Below, piece by piece: positions 42,101 through 62,700 of a DNA stretch of 64,000 nt. The notes beneath the pieces are model-generated. The model searched no databases. It was not told where the DNA came from and saw only the letters and a program-made list of their open reading frames with translations. This DNA is from Pterobdella sp. o SKG-2022 (Eukaryota; Annelida; Clitellata; Hirudinida; Piscicolidae). Every line of letters starts with the position of its first letter. Within the stretch, counting starts at the first letter, position 1. The stretch covers positions 22,765,707 to 22,829,706 of the forward strand of contig OZ038321.1 in the NCBI GenBank assembly GCA_964035795.1, written 5' to 3'. Position numbers and translations under genes: made by a program.

Positions 42101-44501
42101 AATAATGAATGTATTTGACACAAACGATGAAATTCATCAAACAGCGAAAATGTAGGAAAGCAAACTTATCAATTGTTGAATAGAGATATCCATACTTTTT
42201 TTTGCTGTTTTTCATTTATTTTCAACATGTAAAACGGCGACTTTTCGATGGTAAAATATTTAATTCAATTATGAAGATATATTTTTGGTGAAGTGATTCA
42301 GAAAAATGATATTTCTTTAATGAAAAGCACTGTCAAACAACAACCATTAATACAGCATCAATCGTGTAATTATCACCAACAACTTTAACCCAACTATTCA
42401 TTAAGAATAATGAAACAATAAGCCTTGAAAAGCTTAGAAAGTTTATTGAACTGAGTCTCACATTTTTTATAGATAATATTTCTCAACCCTTCTTTCAACA
42501 CTGACTCTGGAAACGATGATTGAATTAAGATTCCTAATTTCTTCAATACAGATAACATTTCCTCTAATAACCATTTCAACACCAACACTAGGACGATAGA
42601 CAGAGGGATGGTGCTAAGCTCCCAAGCTCCATACAGCTGCTGCGATGCTTCGATAGCCAGAAAATGTATCTACAAGGAAGTGGTTAACGAATCTCTTCAT
42701 TTTAGGTACCTTTTTGACGCCGATGTCACCTTGTATAAAAGAGGATGTGTGCAAGCATTAGAGAAGAGTGTGGGATGGGTTTGGATCAAGTTGACAACCT
42801 CTTTCATGTATGTCTTCATTCTGTATGAGGTAAGTGGAGATGGTAGGCTTAGTAGCAGAATTTCGGTTGTGTTTGTTTATGAGTTGGTAGGGTTTTTGAA
42901 ACTAAAAAAGTTTTTAGTTTTTGATATGTTATATATTAACGTAATTGTTTAGTTGGAAAGTTGCAAAACTTGAAAATTTAAATTCAATGTGAATAATATT
43001 TTCGATTTACATTCAAAACCAAAAACAACAAAACTTCGACAGTTTTCAAATTTGCAGCGTAATAAATTTCAAAACTTTCTTCAAATGACAAACTACAATA
43101 ACGTCCTTAAAACTCTCGAGAAAAACAACAACAAAATTTCCACAACCCAACTCAACATCCATCAACACCTACTACACCACCAACACAAACAGACGTTTCT
43201 ACTAGTTCTCTTCAGATATGTTCAAACGTCAGTGAGGACAGCCATGAAGTACCAAGATGTGACCCTCACAGCCCAGGGGTATTTGTGTTATTGGGGTCCG
43301 ACTCTGGTTCCTTCTGGATTCAAACATGATCTGGACGAAAGAGTAAAGAGGAAAAGGTTGATGGATAGACTGGCGGCTGAAGGTTTGGGATGTGTTATGA
43401 TGTTGTGTTGTGTGTTGCTGTAGTATGAGATGTGGTGCAGTGAGTGGAGTTTGAAGTAAAAAAACTATATTGAGAGTTTGAAAATTTTTTATATGATGTG
43501 TTTTGGTGTTTGTTTTATATTCTTGTTGATGTCTCACTCATTGCAGTTTCCTTATCAACGATCTTCGTTTTCATGTGTTATTAAAGGCCCTTTTCTATTA
43601 AATATTCTATTAATTAAAAATTCTGATTGATCGAGACTTTTTGAGATACTGTATGTGATAAGAATAAACTGATCTCCGTCATAATTTCCAATATCTAGTT
43701 CTTGAGTTTGGGTCTTGGAGTCCTTTTGGAATAAATTACTTTGTTTCGTGTTTCTTTATGTTTTTTCAAAATTTGTTAGCAGGTTTTTTTTATACTTCAA
43801 AAGAAATTTTCAAACTGCATGTTTATTTTGAACTTATGATCAAATTTCCCTTCAAAAATGATATTTTATATTGATAAAAATTCTAACAAAAAAGCTAGTA
43901 AATGGAAAAGTTGAATAGCAATCGTAATGAACTTCGAAAAAATTTATTATAAACTAAATTTTATAAATCTTGATATAATATGACAGATAATCTATAAAGC
44001 TTATCTGTCATATTATATCTCCGCATATTATTTAAATTTTATTTTGAAACTTTTAAGCTGTCTTTATCCTTCTTAGATGTTTAATTCTGTTTATTTTTAT
44101 TTTGCTTGGAAAACTTTTGTTTTTTTATTGGTTTTTTAAAGTTCAAAAATCGATTTGAGACGACTTAGACAGTAGTATAAAAACTTCACAAATTAAACCA
44201 ATCAAACGCACATACAACATTCAGACAAACACCACTCTCTCCAGATGAAAACGTGGACTCAAACTACTCGCAATATGAGCTCTCAGAAGCAGACAAGTAC
44301 TGGTTGGAGAAGGAAGAAGTTTTGAAAGAGTTTCTTGAAGCATCTTTTACTTCTATTGCTGAAAATAAATCTTTAGGAAGATCTGAAAACCTCGCTTCTG
44401 AACTACAAGTCGTTGCTAGTAATAACTACATAGAAACAAGTCAAGCTTCCAATGACGGGACACTCTTTAAAATCACCGCTCATGCAGATAATTCAAAATG
44501 A
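36120..44501 (+). CDS. Peripherin/ROM1-like tetraspanin 1 (7 exons)
   Basis: Exons 36120-36368, 36571-36726, 37391-37449, 39808-39936, 42592-42829, 43193-43382, 44245-44501; all phases agree, 1278 nt, 425 residues. Membrane protein with four helices: TM1 and TM2 in exon 1 (QICLVLMMMQMVSMVMGVC; FLVFCGVSMVVLNIV), TM3 in exon 2 (VVFLRIIFLFFTTSVTLWAY), TM4 ending in exon 6 (FMYVFILYE/TFLLVLFRYVQTS). The large loop has IQFRFKCCGSNSYRDWFGVHW, almost as in vertebrate peripherin-2, then YSCCDAS, KCIY and KRGC: six loop cysteines. The seventh peripherin-2 cysteine, used for intermolecular disulphides, has no counterpart before FKCCG. The C-terminal YWLEKEEVLKEFLEASF resembles the amphipathic helix of peripherin-2. 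Family members shape photoreceptor discs; the role here is inferred only. AATAAA at 44563-44568. Confidence 0.92.
38346..38515 (+). mobile_element. tRNA-derived SINE, copy 2
   Basis: GGCCCGCATAGCTCAGCTGG (A box), then GAGTTCGATCTCG (B box) and TTGGGCCA, giving an almost complete tRNA-like fold. The anticodon stem is degenerate and a SINE body ending AAGCAGTTTATCAACACC follows. It lies in the third intron of tetraspanin 1. Same family as 13395 and 41230. Confidence 0.82.
40552..40570. repeat. MITE core fragment
   Basis: TGTACTAAGCTTTTCGTAAA in a tetraspanin 1 intron; no second arm seen. Confidence 0.45.
41230..41392 (-). mobile_element. tRNA-derived SINE, copy 3
   Basis: On the minus strand: TATAGCTCAAGTGTTAGAGG, ACTAATTATCTAAAGTTACC, then the B box AGGTTCGATTCCG and GTTAACACCTGTTTCACGG. 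The same head and body order as copies 1 and 2, more diverged. It lies in the tetraspanin 1 intron 39937-42591, antisense to the gene. Confidence 0.78.
43972..44019. repeat. Perfect 19-bp hairpin in a tetraspanin 1 intron
   Basis: GATATAATATGACAGATAA (43972-43990) and its exact reverse complement (44001-44019) flank a 10-nt loop. Unrelated to the AAGCTTTTCGTT family. Confidence 0.85.
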
Positions 44502-44569
44502 AAAATTAATTATTTGAATTTGATTTTTAACGGAATTTAAAAGCAGTTCTGAGTTTTATTCTAATAAAA

Positions 44570-47500
44570 AATAATTACTAAGTCTTCCATCATTTAAAGC
44601 CAAATAAACTACAGCTTTGCTAATTGCATAACTCATATCTCTGCTAAGATAACGCCCAAAATCAGTGTTTTTAAAATAACTGAAGCGATAAACATTTTGA
44701 AACCAAGTATATAATTTTTATTTCTCATTGAGCATCTGTGATTATTATGGATGGTGTAATGAATCTCCAAGTTTTTGTACTCGACTTGGAAGTCGATCAT
44801 TTAAAAGTTTATTTTCAGCTTTGAACTTTTTCACATTTTTTTTATGGTAATTTCTAGTGCCACTTCAAAATGCCTCTGTATGATATTTTGGACACAATAA
44901 TGGAAATACAGATGAGGTATATTCATGATTATGGTTCAATTCACTCTATTTCAAGTTTCTTTAGACTGTAATGGTTTTGACGCCTAAAATTGAAAGTCAT
45001 ATGGTGTTTCTAAAAATAAAAACGTGAAAAATTGCAAAAATTTATTGATGAAAAATACGAAGCTTTTGTGAATTTGTGTAAATAACTTTTAACTATCGTT
45101 AGTAGCTTTAACAAATGTGAGTAGCTTTTGATGATGCAAGTGGCTGATGGGAGTGCACTTGAGAATAAAAGTCATGCCCAAAAAACTTCTATACATTTCG
45201 TTAATAACCTTTTCGTTGAAGACTAATTAGAATCTTGAAAATGAAAAACGTCTGAAAAACCTAAAGTAGCAATAAGGATGACCTATAAATATACGTTATG
45301 CATTGTTCTTTATATTATATATAACACCGATTAAGCATTTGAACGGGCATATATAGTCGAACGTGTGTGTTTCTAAATGATTCTGAAATAGTTTCTTCGT
45401 TGGTTGGAGATTTTGTTTAAATTGAGAATAGATTTTTAGATATGAACTACGTTAGTGAATTTGAGCAATAGGTAAATATTGGAAGTGGTGATGAACATAT
45501 AAAACAATATCAATAGTGGAAACAATTACATTGTTACTTTGCTAGAAACTATAGGGTGAAGAAAAGCTTCTTATTTTAATAAAATTTATTAGTGTTTTAT
45601 GGTATGAATCAAAGAAGTTTGTTGGAAAAATTTTTTACTAGTGAAATTTTGATATTTTTATGGTTTGCAAAAAAAAATAATTTTAAAAAATTCAATTAAA
45701 GTTATCGAATGAAACTTTTAAAAACATTCAAAAGGATAAATATATGAATTAATAAGTATTTAGTAAGATAATAAAATAAATTATCAAAAACAATTATTGA
45801 TACTTTTGAAACTAAATGAAAAAATGGATTTTGAAAATTGGATAGACGGAAAAGTTGAAATCTTGAACCAAGAGAAAAATCAACAAATAGTCAGGTTGGA
45901 AATTGTTTTTCAACAAAAAACTAAAGTTTTAGCAAGAATATTGAATTTACATAGATTAAATTAGAATTTTTATGCCATCGATCACTACAAGGGAGTTAAC
46001 ACTGGAGATTTGAAATGAAACAGAGCAAAAAAATAAAAAACTAATTATAAAAATAAACAAGTAGATATATAAAAAATGATTTGATGATTAAATAACATTT
46101 CTAGATAAACAGTAACTTGAAAAAAATAAAATTAATTTATATAAAAATAAATGAATATTAAAATGACTGCATGAATAAATATTAATTTTTTAATTCTAAA
46201 CTTTAAGAATCAAGAGATTTTTGATAATTTTTTTATGAAAAATTCGTCGAAAACTTGGCGTTTTTCATAAAAATATTTGTCGAAAATCTTTTTGCTGCAG
46301 TTTTGTATTATATGGTTCTAAAAAGCTTTTTTTTTTGGTTTTTGAAGCTCTCATTCAATTTTATTGTTTATTGCTTTAAATACAATGATTTTATAGATAA
46401 AAATTTATTTTAGAGCTAAAATTCTCGATAATTACAGCCTTATAATAATTCATCAGTCTAATGAATTATGATATGGTTGTACTTATCGGAAATTTTAGTT
46501 TTAAAATGAATTTGTATTTATTAAACCCTTATTTTTGAAGAAGTAAACAATAAACTATTGAAAACAAAAAGATACATACGATGTCTCTAAAAGATTGAAG
46601 TTTTCATTAAGCTTCTATTTATATTTTTATATTTTGCACAAACAGGCAAATCAATAACTTCAAACAGACATTGTCTTCAAAAAGTGTATTATATTATTGT
46701 GTAAATAATTAGCCTCTGAAAGTTGAATCTTAACAACATGATGATATTTCAATTCTCATTGAGACAAAGCTTTTTGATCTACTCCATATCATCATCATTA
46801 CTTATTCATTTTAATGTTTCAGCAATCTGAGAAAAAACTTGAGAAATAAAACAAAATATACAGCGTAGGTCTCAAAATTTGAATGAATAATTTTTTTGAT
46901 GATATTTTGCTCAGCAAAAACAGCTATTTCAGTAAGGATAACTATGTTCTTTAGTCTAGTGTATTTTTTGTTTTTCTTTTTTTCAAAATTTTTTTGCGAA
47001 CAATTTTTTTGAGCAAAAATTTTTTCAAAAATCATCAATTCCTAGTTATATTGAATATTTCATCAGCAGAATTTTAAAAATTTTTATTGTGCTATAAAAA
47101 ACTCAATTAAAACCACTTGCCTCTAGAGATTTTATTGGTATATAAAAAGATCAATGCTGATTGGTTGACGCAATCGATGCTGACAGATTCAAAAACCTGA
47201 TAAAAAAGCATCCATCTAACTTATGCTTTCAACTTTTTTCAAGTTAAAACCGATATCCTTTGTTTCCCTTCAACATTAAGGTTTCTAGATTTAATTGCCA
47301 TTATAAGCTTTATTTTTATAAAAGTTCTAATTTTTTTTATCAAAATTTAAATTTTTGTTCAAAGTTTCAATTTCTATTATCAACATTCAAATCTTCATTT
47401 TATATCAAAATTTTAATCTCCTTCCATCAACATCAGCCAGATCTTTCTTCTTCATAGTCATTATCATTTAATTATTAACTTATCCTCGTTTTTCTTCCCT

Positions 47501-47905
47501 TATTCTCGTCATTATTATCATGATTTTTATTACTTTTTTTGCTTTTTTCATGACTTCTATATTTTTTTATTAATATTCAAACTTCATTAAAACAAATTAA
47601 TTAAAAAATTCAACTTAATTGTTTTGCACGATAAAAATTGTTCAAGTATAATGTTGAAATGAGATGTGAATGAGACAGTCTTTTCAATTGAAGTTTCCAA
47701 AAACTAAATTAACTTTGAAAAACTTCCCAAATTTGAACTTCAAAAGCTAAAAAAGTCAATAACTGGTTTTTATTACAAAAAAAAATTTTTTTTAAATTGA
47801 AGTTTGCCATTAGACTTGATGTGAATTTAAAGCTTTAAAGTTATTTCAAAAAACTACCATTTAAACTAACGTGGGAAATTACAGACGGTTTCATTTAAAA
47901 CTATT
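44570..47905. other. Intergenic, A+T-rich
   Basis: No coding sequence recognised. MITE-like fragments lie at 45055-45070 (TACGAAGCTTTTGTG) and 45559-45597 (GAAAAGCTTCTTATTTTAAT). The missing first exon and promoter of the GPCR may lie here. Confidence 0.4.
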
Positions 47906-47907
47906 GG

Positions 47908-48105
47908 TCTATCCATCCATCCATCCATTCATCCATCTATTTCTCCACTCATCCATCCAAACATTCATCCATTCCTCCATTCACCCATCTATCCATCCAT
48001 TCATCCATCTATCCATTTATTCCTACATTCTTCCATTCAAACATTCATCAATCCATCCATCCATTCATCCATCTATCCATCCATCCGTCCATTCATCCAC
48101 TCCTC
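47908..48105. repeat. (ATCC)n-type tetranucleotide repeat
   Basis: Imperfect ATCC/ATTC repeats just upstream of the first recognised GPCR exon. The plus frame translates as [13 protein letters not shown] repeats and runs in frame into the exon, but a TTTGCAG acceptor separates them. Confidence 0.85.
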
Positions 48106-48202
48106 CAGCAAACATTCAAAACACAATTATAAATGTTCATACTGATAAGATATCATCAGCATCTGTAATCCCCCCATCCTTCAACCACCGCCATCTTTGC
48201 AG

Positions 48203-54845
<6,643 letters not shown>

Positions 54846-54859
54846 AATAAATTACTTTA

Positions 54860-56450
54860 AACATCAAAATGCTTCAAAAACTTTAAAGTTTTATCTTTGA
54901 AATCATCTTGTTATGTATTCAAGCGACTCTGAAATTATTTTTGACTCAATTGTAACATAAAGTTTTGATGATAACAGATGTGAATGGATACTTGAAATTA
55001 AATTAAGAAACATTTAGTTCTGAGTTTGCATGCAGTCATTGTTTGCTTCAATAAAATTACAATCGATATCACGGTTAATCTCTTGCATGACTCCTTCCTT
55101 GGCTTATAGTGTGATTCACTGTGAACTTGAACCACTTTATTGTGAAACTATATATAGAAAATATAACGCAGCTATTTTGATCATTGATTTTTTATCAACA
55201 TACCGATGTGACTGAGATATCACCATAAAATAACCACTCACTAAAATTTCTTTCCTCCCCACAGTCAAAAAACCACCAAACTAAACACTACCCTTTCTTC
55301 CCCCCCAATTATTTTTTTCCCCATTTTCCCTCTATTTCTTCATCCAACCCACTTTTCAAAAAATACTATCGAAAATTCTTTAAAAATTTTTATTCTTGGT
55401 GTGAATTTTTTGTTGACATAAAGCTCCAAAAGTTTTGAGCAAAATTTTTAAGAAAGTGTTTTTATAGGTCAATTATATTGGCTGCTATGTATGCAAATGG
55501 GCTTTTTAGCCTTCTCATCCAATCAAAACTTTAGCTAGACAAACTTTCATGGAAGGAAACAGTTTTTAAAAAAATTTTTTTAAAATTTTGAATAAGGTCA
55601 AACTACGTGGTTTTTGACAACAATTAATCAAAAACTTTATTTAATTTTTTCTAGAGGTTTACAATAAATATCTCCAATATTAGCCAGCTTAGTTTTTCAA
55701 CCTCATTTTTAGCTGATTGAAGTTTCTTATATTAACAACAGTGTTAAATTCACTCTCTATAGAGGAATATTGGTTGTTTAAAACACACCGAAGAAGAACA
55801 ACTAAAAGCATCGGTAGAGAGCAATCCAAATGCCATACATTGTTGGTTTAGTCGGATCAACAGAACACTTGATTAAGTAACCAAGTATTTGTTAATCTAA
55901 CCAACTATCTACTGATTGAATATGTTGATAACCAGCCATTAACTGTTAAAATGAATAATTAAGCAATTTACTAACCAATAAACTAACGTCAATTAACTAT
56001 TAAACCAACTCATTTATTAACCATTAACTAATTCACTTTCCATTTAAAAATTTTTTCATTTAAATTTTTTTAAATAAATAAAACAAATAGATGTTTCTGA
56101 ATTTATTGAAAATTAATTTTTATTCAAAAATAATTTTCAAATATTTTTGAGCTTTTCAATAAAAATAATGAGTGAGGAAAGCGTAAGAATGAGAACACAT
56201 TTTATCGTTTTTTTTCTTTTAAAACTTTATGAAAAGATTTTTGCTCATAATTAAGCGAAAACTTTTTCAGTGAATTTTCTTTTGAAATTTTCATTGAAAA
56301 AAATATTAAGATATTATTACGAATTACAAAAATCATAATTTGGAGTATAAAACATAAAAAAATTGAGTTTTGAACTTTTGAAGCTGTAGAAGCTTCACAA
56401 GATACCATTGAAAGTACCACAAACTTCAATTCTAAGAGCAACGAGCATTT
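54860..56450. other. Intergenic between convergent genes
   Basis: Between the GPCR stop and the tetraspanin 2 stop. A+T-rich; no gene recognised. Confidence 0.45.
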
Positions 56451-56454
56451 CATT

Positions 56455-56760
56455 CTGTTTTTCCTTCTTTCGTTACTCTTTGTTTTTCTTTTCTTTTATT
56501 CTTCAATAATTTTTTATATTTTTTTTTTTCTTTCATATTATCCTTTTTCTTTTTTTTCTTTTTCTTCTTTTTCTTGATTTTCATTTACTTTTTTTTGTTT
56601 TTTTTATCTTTTTTTTTCCTTTCCATTTTCTTCTTTCCCTTTTTCTTTTCCTCCTTTTTCCCCTTCTTTTTATTTTTCCCTTTTTTGTCTTCTTTTTCTC
56701 TTTCTTCTTTTTTTTCTTTTTCATCATCCTCTTCTTTCTCCCTCTCATCTCATAGGCTTC
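56455..56760. repeat. Polypyrimidine (plus)/polypurine (minus) tract
   Basis: About 300 bp almost wholly of C and T on the plus strand. The inner part (56581-56760) encodes the Lys/Arg-rich tail of tetraspanin 2 on the minus strand; the rest lies past its stop. Confidence 0.9.
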
Positions 56761-59700
56761 AACCTCTTCAATATTTTCCCTCTTCAACACAATGTCACCC
56801 ATCAAATCTTCCTCCTCATCTGAAGTTTGTATCGAAGTCCACTTTTAAGTTTGCGGTCATTTTTTAAAAAATACTTCATTATTAAACTTTGAAAACATCA
56901 ATTGAGAATTCATACATTTATTTAAACGTCATTATTGTAAACATGGGTCCCTGTGGAAACTGATGACGTCAAAAATATTTGGTCCCTAATAATGGTACTA
57001 AAAAGAATAAGAAAAAAATAATTAAGAAAATATTTATATAAAAGTTATTATTCAAAATAAAAATTGAAAAAGTATAAAATTAAAAATATTGATAACTCAA
57101 TGCAATAATTGGAAAAATAAATTGAAAAATTTTGAAGAATCATTTCATTAGAGAAATTATAACAAGTTTGAAAGAACCAACCAAAGAACGTCCAAAGTAA
57201 TCAGTTTCAAAATCTCCAAGCAAAATCTACTTTTCAAAATATTTGAGTAGAGTCCAATTTTCAAAATCTCACACGTATTTTTAAAAGTCAGACGTGACGT
57301 TTTGGGAACGATCGCGTTAGTCAACACTTGGCATAACAATGCACAACATTGTTGCATATCAACAAACCACACACCGCAACTTAAACTCTCTCATACTTGA
57401 ATATAACTTTTAATAAAACAAAACCTTCAAACACATGAGCTCATGAAAAATTATACAAACTCTCAAACATCCCTTAACCTTTGAAAGCCAGAACCTGCAA
57501 CTTCTGTTGTTTGTAGGCGAGTGTTTCGTAGTCAAGATCGAAGCCAGGTGGTAGGGGCTGAGTGCCAAAAATGCAGAGATAGCCGGGAGCAGTCTGATGT
57601 GGGTCTCCGTACATCGTGGCGAGGGTTTGAGATGTTTGTAAGTACCTAAAGATTACCACATTGAAAATCTGGGGGTTGATGGAGAAGAGGTGAAATTAAT
57701 GAGAAGAAGAGGTTAATGTGGAAATTATGTGTAAATGAAAGGGAGGTTTTTGATGGTGAAGCACAATTCGGTGTTAGTTAGTGTTTAGTTTGGTTGTTTG
57801 GTTTTTCAAGAATTTCAAACATAAATGTGCTTTTATGGCTGTCATTACAACGCATTAACCAAATTTTCTCTGCTAAGACCCTTTTGAGTAAGTTCTATTT
57901 TTTGATTGGCGGGAAACTTAATTTAAAAATAATAAATTGGTGTATTATGTTTCACCGCTGAATAAATTTTTTTTGCCACAAAACAAATTGATTGGTGAAA
58001 AAAAATGTATAAAAATAAAACGAAATACTGGTGAGAAGTAAATGAAATTAAGTTTTCATGATACGCTATAAAAATCAATTGACTAAATACCAAATATAAA
58101 GATGATTTACGCAAAATCATAAAATATTCTTGAAGCGAAATATTCTTTAATGTTCAACGATAAATCGTGATTAGAATCACAAGAATATAAATAAGAAAAT
58201 ACAGCATCCTAAAAGGAAAAAAAATTAATTTTTGGAAATAGATATTTTAATTAAAAATAACCAATCAACTTGAAATCACTTGAAATCGATAAAATTACTT
58301 GTAACCACCAATAAAACAAAAAACTCATGAAATAACTCATTCATGGAAGCTCCAGATTTCAAAAAAAAACATCTAAAAGCTTGCCAAACCTATATCACTA
58401 AGCTTTCCCAATCCACCATCCCTCCCATCCCTGGTCTTTCCATAACCTTTCTCCTTTAAAGCTCCTCAATAATTTCCTGTCTAAGCTTTTCCCATCTTCC
58501 CTTTTTTTTCAGCACTACCCACCAAAACTCTCATCTTTATTCATTATTTCTCCTTTTTCAAGAATATCACCCACCTCAAAAAAAGCCGTGATAAGATGAG
58601 CAGTAATGAGAATTTGCATCCAATAATACAAGTGATTCTTTACATAATCATAACATCCCTTCTCGTTCATATTTTCTGTGGAGTTATAATCACATGGATT
58701 CATACTCTTTATGGAACAACAGCTGTATGGAAGTCTGTGGTGGGTTTTTTGTGAGTTTAATGTGATGGTGTAGTCTGAGACGGTCCTGTGAAGTGTCTGT
58801 TTGTGGAATGGTATAGAGTAATGGTTTAGTGTGGAGTGGGTGGAATGGCATACTGTGTAAAGTGGTGTTGTGTGTGAGGTGGCACGGAATGTTGTATGGG
58901 GAATGTGACGTTGAATAACAAAAAGACAAAAAAAACGCAATAGAATAGCGAAAATAATTCTATGAAACATATTAACGTCAGAAAAACCACAGTAAAAACT
59001 ACTTAGTCCATAACCTATAATCGAAACTACACCAAAAAATTTAAAACTCACCAAAAAATCTCAAATAACCAAATATTAGCCAATCAATTTTCAAAAAACA
59101 ACAAACTTAGAAATTTCAATCCAGTTTTTGGCACTCTCCACACCACAACACTGTCTCTCAAACTGGTAAATATCCACCAAAGATTTGACTTTTGCACTTC
59201 CTTCATACTCCTTCATCAAACTTTCAAACGAGCTTTTGTATTTCTGTGAGAGAGGTTGTGGGGATGCAGTGGTGATGGGTGGTTGAAGAGCTATAAAATA
59301 TGATGTTAATGAAAATGAGTTTGTTTGGAAAAAGAACTGTTGTAATGATGAATGTGAGGTGTTTGGTGAATGGAACAAGATGCAATTAATTGAGTGGAAT
59401 CAATTGGAGGGAATGTGAGCTTGGTGGAGAAAGATAGAGCTGGAATTTTCTTAAACTAAACTATTTATATACAGTGTTGGTTGTGAAGTTTTGTAGTGTT
59501 TTAATACTATGATTTTAACTACGTGCCTATATTTTACTGAAATGATGATTGTGCGTTTTGTAAAACGTAATTGGCCTGAGTGATGTTTTTGAACTGATTG
59601 ATAAGCTACAATTTTTCGCAAGTAACTTCACACCACTATTGATTACCTAATTAATTAACTAGATTCATAAAAAAATAATTAGTTTAATTCATTCTAATAT

Positions 59701-62700
59701 TTCATTCATATGTAAAAATTTTTTACTTCAGATTCACATAATATATCTAAATTTTATGGCTATGAGATTTCATTTTTGTGTTTTATGGTCCCTATTTATT
59801 GAGAATAGTTTTGTATGGATATAAGTAAGTTTATGGATGTAGTAAAGTTCATATTTGCACTATTTTTAAAATAATCCTTTTTGAAGATTTTTTAACAGTT
59901 ATAAATCTCAAATATTTTGAGGCAGCAATGGGTTTTTATAGACGAAAAAAGCCAATTTTTGTCAAAATTTGTTGAGATATTTTTTGAGAAGATTAAACTA
60001 AAGAACTTGAAAAATATTATTTTTTAAAAAAATTTAGAATAATTAATTTTTGATAGATCCTTTTTGCTTGTTGAAATTTGAGTAAATTTTATATTCAGGT
60101 TTGTTTCGTAGTTGGATTTTATATTGTGAAGTTGTAAGTTTTCCAAAACTCCAGTCCACGTTATACATATCGTCCAACAAAATAAACCATTTTTTTCAAA
60201 AAACTAGTAGAAAATCAATTTATTTTACATATAAAAGCAAGAATAATGAAGTCCTAAAAATACATACGTAAAAATGAATGCTGTAAAATTTACGACAGTA
60301 GGAGGGCAATGGATAATTGTGAAAGCATTTGAGCTCGAGGCTGGAAAATGCCAGGTTTCAACGTTTTTATGATTTTTATAACGATTTATACCCTGTTTCA
60401 TTGCTTAGCATTCTATGTATCTTTTTGAGAATTTATAATACAACAATTGAACTCAAAAAGGACTAGTCTGACAGATACCAGACTCGAATCGTGCTCCGAG
60501 CATACTTAGAACGTCATCGCCTAATATTTAAACTCATTTTTAACATTTTGGTTTTGTTTCAAACAAAACTCATAAAAAAGCGCATCCTAAAATTTGGAGT
60601 ATAATATAAAAAAATATATATATAACTAAAGAGAAGGATAGGTAATTAGGCTGCGCGTGACGTCAAACTATCTGCCAACTTTATACAGGCTTCAAGATAT
60701 TCTAGTACTGTTGTCATTTAGCTTGGCAGTTAATCCTAGTTTATAACGGTAAAACAAACTATCAAATAATGGAAACGGTGGATTTTGAAGTCAAGAGAAT
60801 TCTAAGTTGGGCGTTAGTCTAAGGTGGGAGTAGTAAAAAAAATAGTCACGAGTAACATGTTTTAATCAATATACCGAAAAGTTATCGTAGAATGAGAAAA
60901 AACTAGCCCACTGCTGCTTATCTCAGCAAAAGGCACTCGTGAAAAAGAATATGATGGGATCAAACACAACGGTTTCCAGGTTTATCAACGCACGAAGCTT
61001 TTCAATTCACAAAGGAATCTTCCAGCAACCCAATTAGGATTTCTCTGTAACTCGAAAAGCTTGGTGCATGAGAAAATTATGAGACATTTATATTTAGTTA
61101 TATCATATTGTTGGCATTAAGTTTAATCACGTAAAGATGAATATTTTAATAAGAATTAAATAATGGAAAATTTTGGAAGTGGCATAAAATATAATTTTTT
61201 TAAAATTAAAATTCAATTGCATAGTGCGCTTCTTCAAATTTTGAAAAAAAATTAATATTGGAATATGAAATGTTTGTAATTACATCATGCGACAAAAATT
61301 TGCGTGTGGTCCAGTTTCCAACGTTGTCAAACTTTATCGTAAGTCCGATTCCTACTTATCACTCAAAATCAAAAGAATTTAATTAATTTTTTAGACATTT
61401 TTTCATTTGAATTACTTATTAAAAAAGAGGTTTATTTTTTTCGTAAAAATATAAAAAAAAACTTGAGAAAATAATTTGAAGTTCAACAAGTTTAAAAAAT
61501 TAAAATTTTTCCTCAACAAAACGATAGACTAATCAAATCAAACCTTTTCACCACCACACTAAACCACAACATACTATCCCACCACACCCCTCTTTACTCT
61601 ATAACACCATATCATACCACATCACATCACCACACCACATCCACCCCACTTCATCTCACCACCCCAACACATCTCACTCAACCCCAGCACACCCCATTTC
61701 ATCTCACTTCCACAACCAATCCTACCACAACCCATTTTATCTCACTACACTCCACCACACTAACCCAAACCACACCCCATGCCACTCCACTACACCTGCT
61801 TGAAGTCAAACTCCTTCCCAGTCGACAACGAGACCACATGAAGACATACCACAATGAAGAAAATAGAAGCGATGATGGAGAAGAAGGTAAGTATCTGTAA
61901 TTGCATTAAAATATTATTATTTTTCATTCATTTTGCGAGTATTTGCATTTATTTTGACTATAACAAATGGTCGATGATGATTATTGATTGGTTCCTTGTT
62001 ATTCTTTTTTTGAATGTTATAATTATTGCTGTTATTTTTTTATCTATTATTTTGAATTTTTTTTCTATTTTTTGATGAATACCATTTTTTCACTTTATTA
62101 GTATATTGTTTCGAAATACTTTTCGAAATTATATTATTTTTGTTTATGATTTTTTTTTCATATTCAATAAATGATATATTATTATCGTTATTATTAATAG
62201 TAGTAATATTATTTTTATTAAAAGAAATATTAATTCAATTCTATAATTTCTACATTTTTTCTCTTTTATATTATCTTGAGTTTTTTGACATTTGAGATAT
62301 ATTTTTGTATTGCCATGGAAACTTGATTTTATTAAAAATTATTTCAAAAATTTATTTCTTTTAATAATTTTTAAAAAACACTGGATAATCATCATCATCA
62401 TGACATAACCTGCAAACAGATTTGGAACCGGATATAGAACTTCCAATTTGTGATTGAAAGACACACCTTCCACATTTAATTTTTACCTCAATTAGGATTT
62501 TCAGCTTTGTATCATTGTTATGTTTGAAAACTTTGAAAATTTCAAGTGATATAAATGATGAAAAGAATTGGAGAATATCAAACTGAAATGAAAAAAAACA
62601 AAAATATTTATAAAATAAATTCCTCATGACAAAATAATTCAACCATAAGAACCCCACCAAAAAATCTTTAGACAATGAAAAAATTTTAAAAATTTTACAA

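Noticed and set aside
58515..59054. 179-residue minus-strand frame as a single exon
   Set aside because: Only its last third is exon (58734-58575); the start is intron, shown by the CACCACAG acceptor and the phase match.
60440..60520. tRNA-like element on the minus strand (GATTCGAGTCTGG)
   Set aside because: Too degenerate to fold and not clearly related to the SINE family found.
62361..62460. RING-CH-like start (SVCRLCHDDDD) on the minus strand
   Set aside because: No further RING cysteines or His follow, and it lies after a good donor in a tetraspanin 2 intron.
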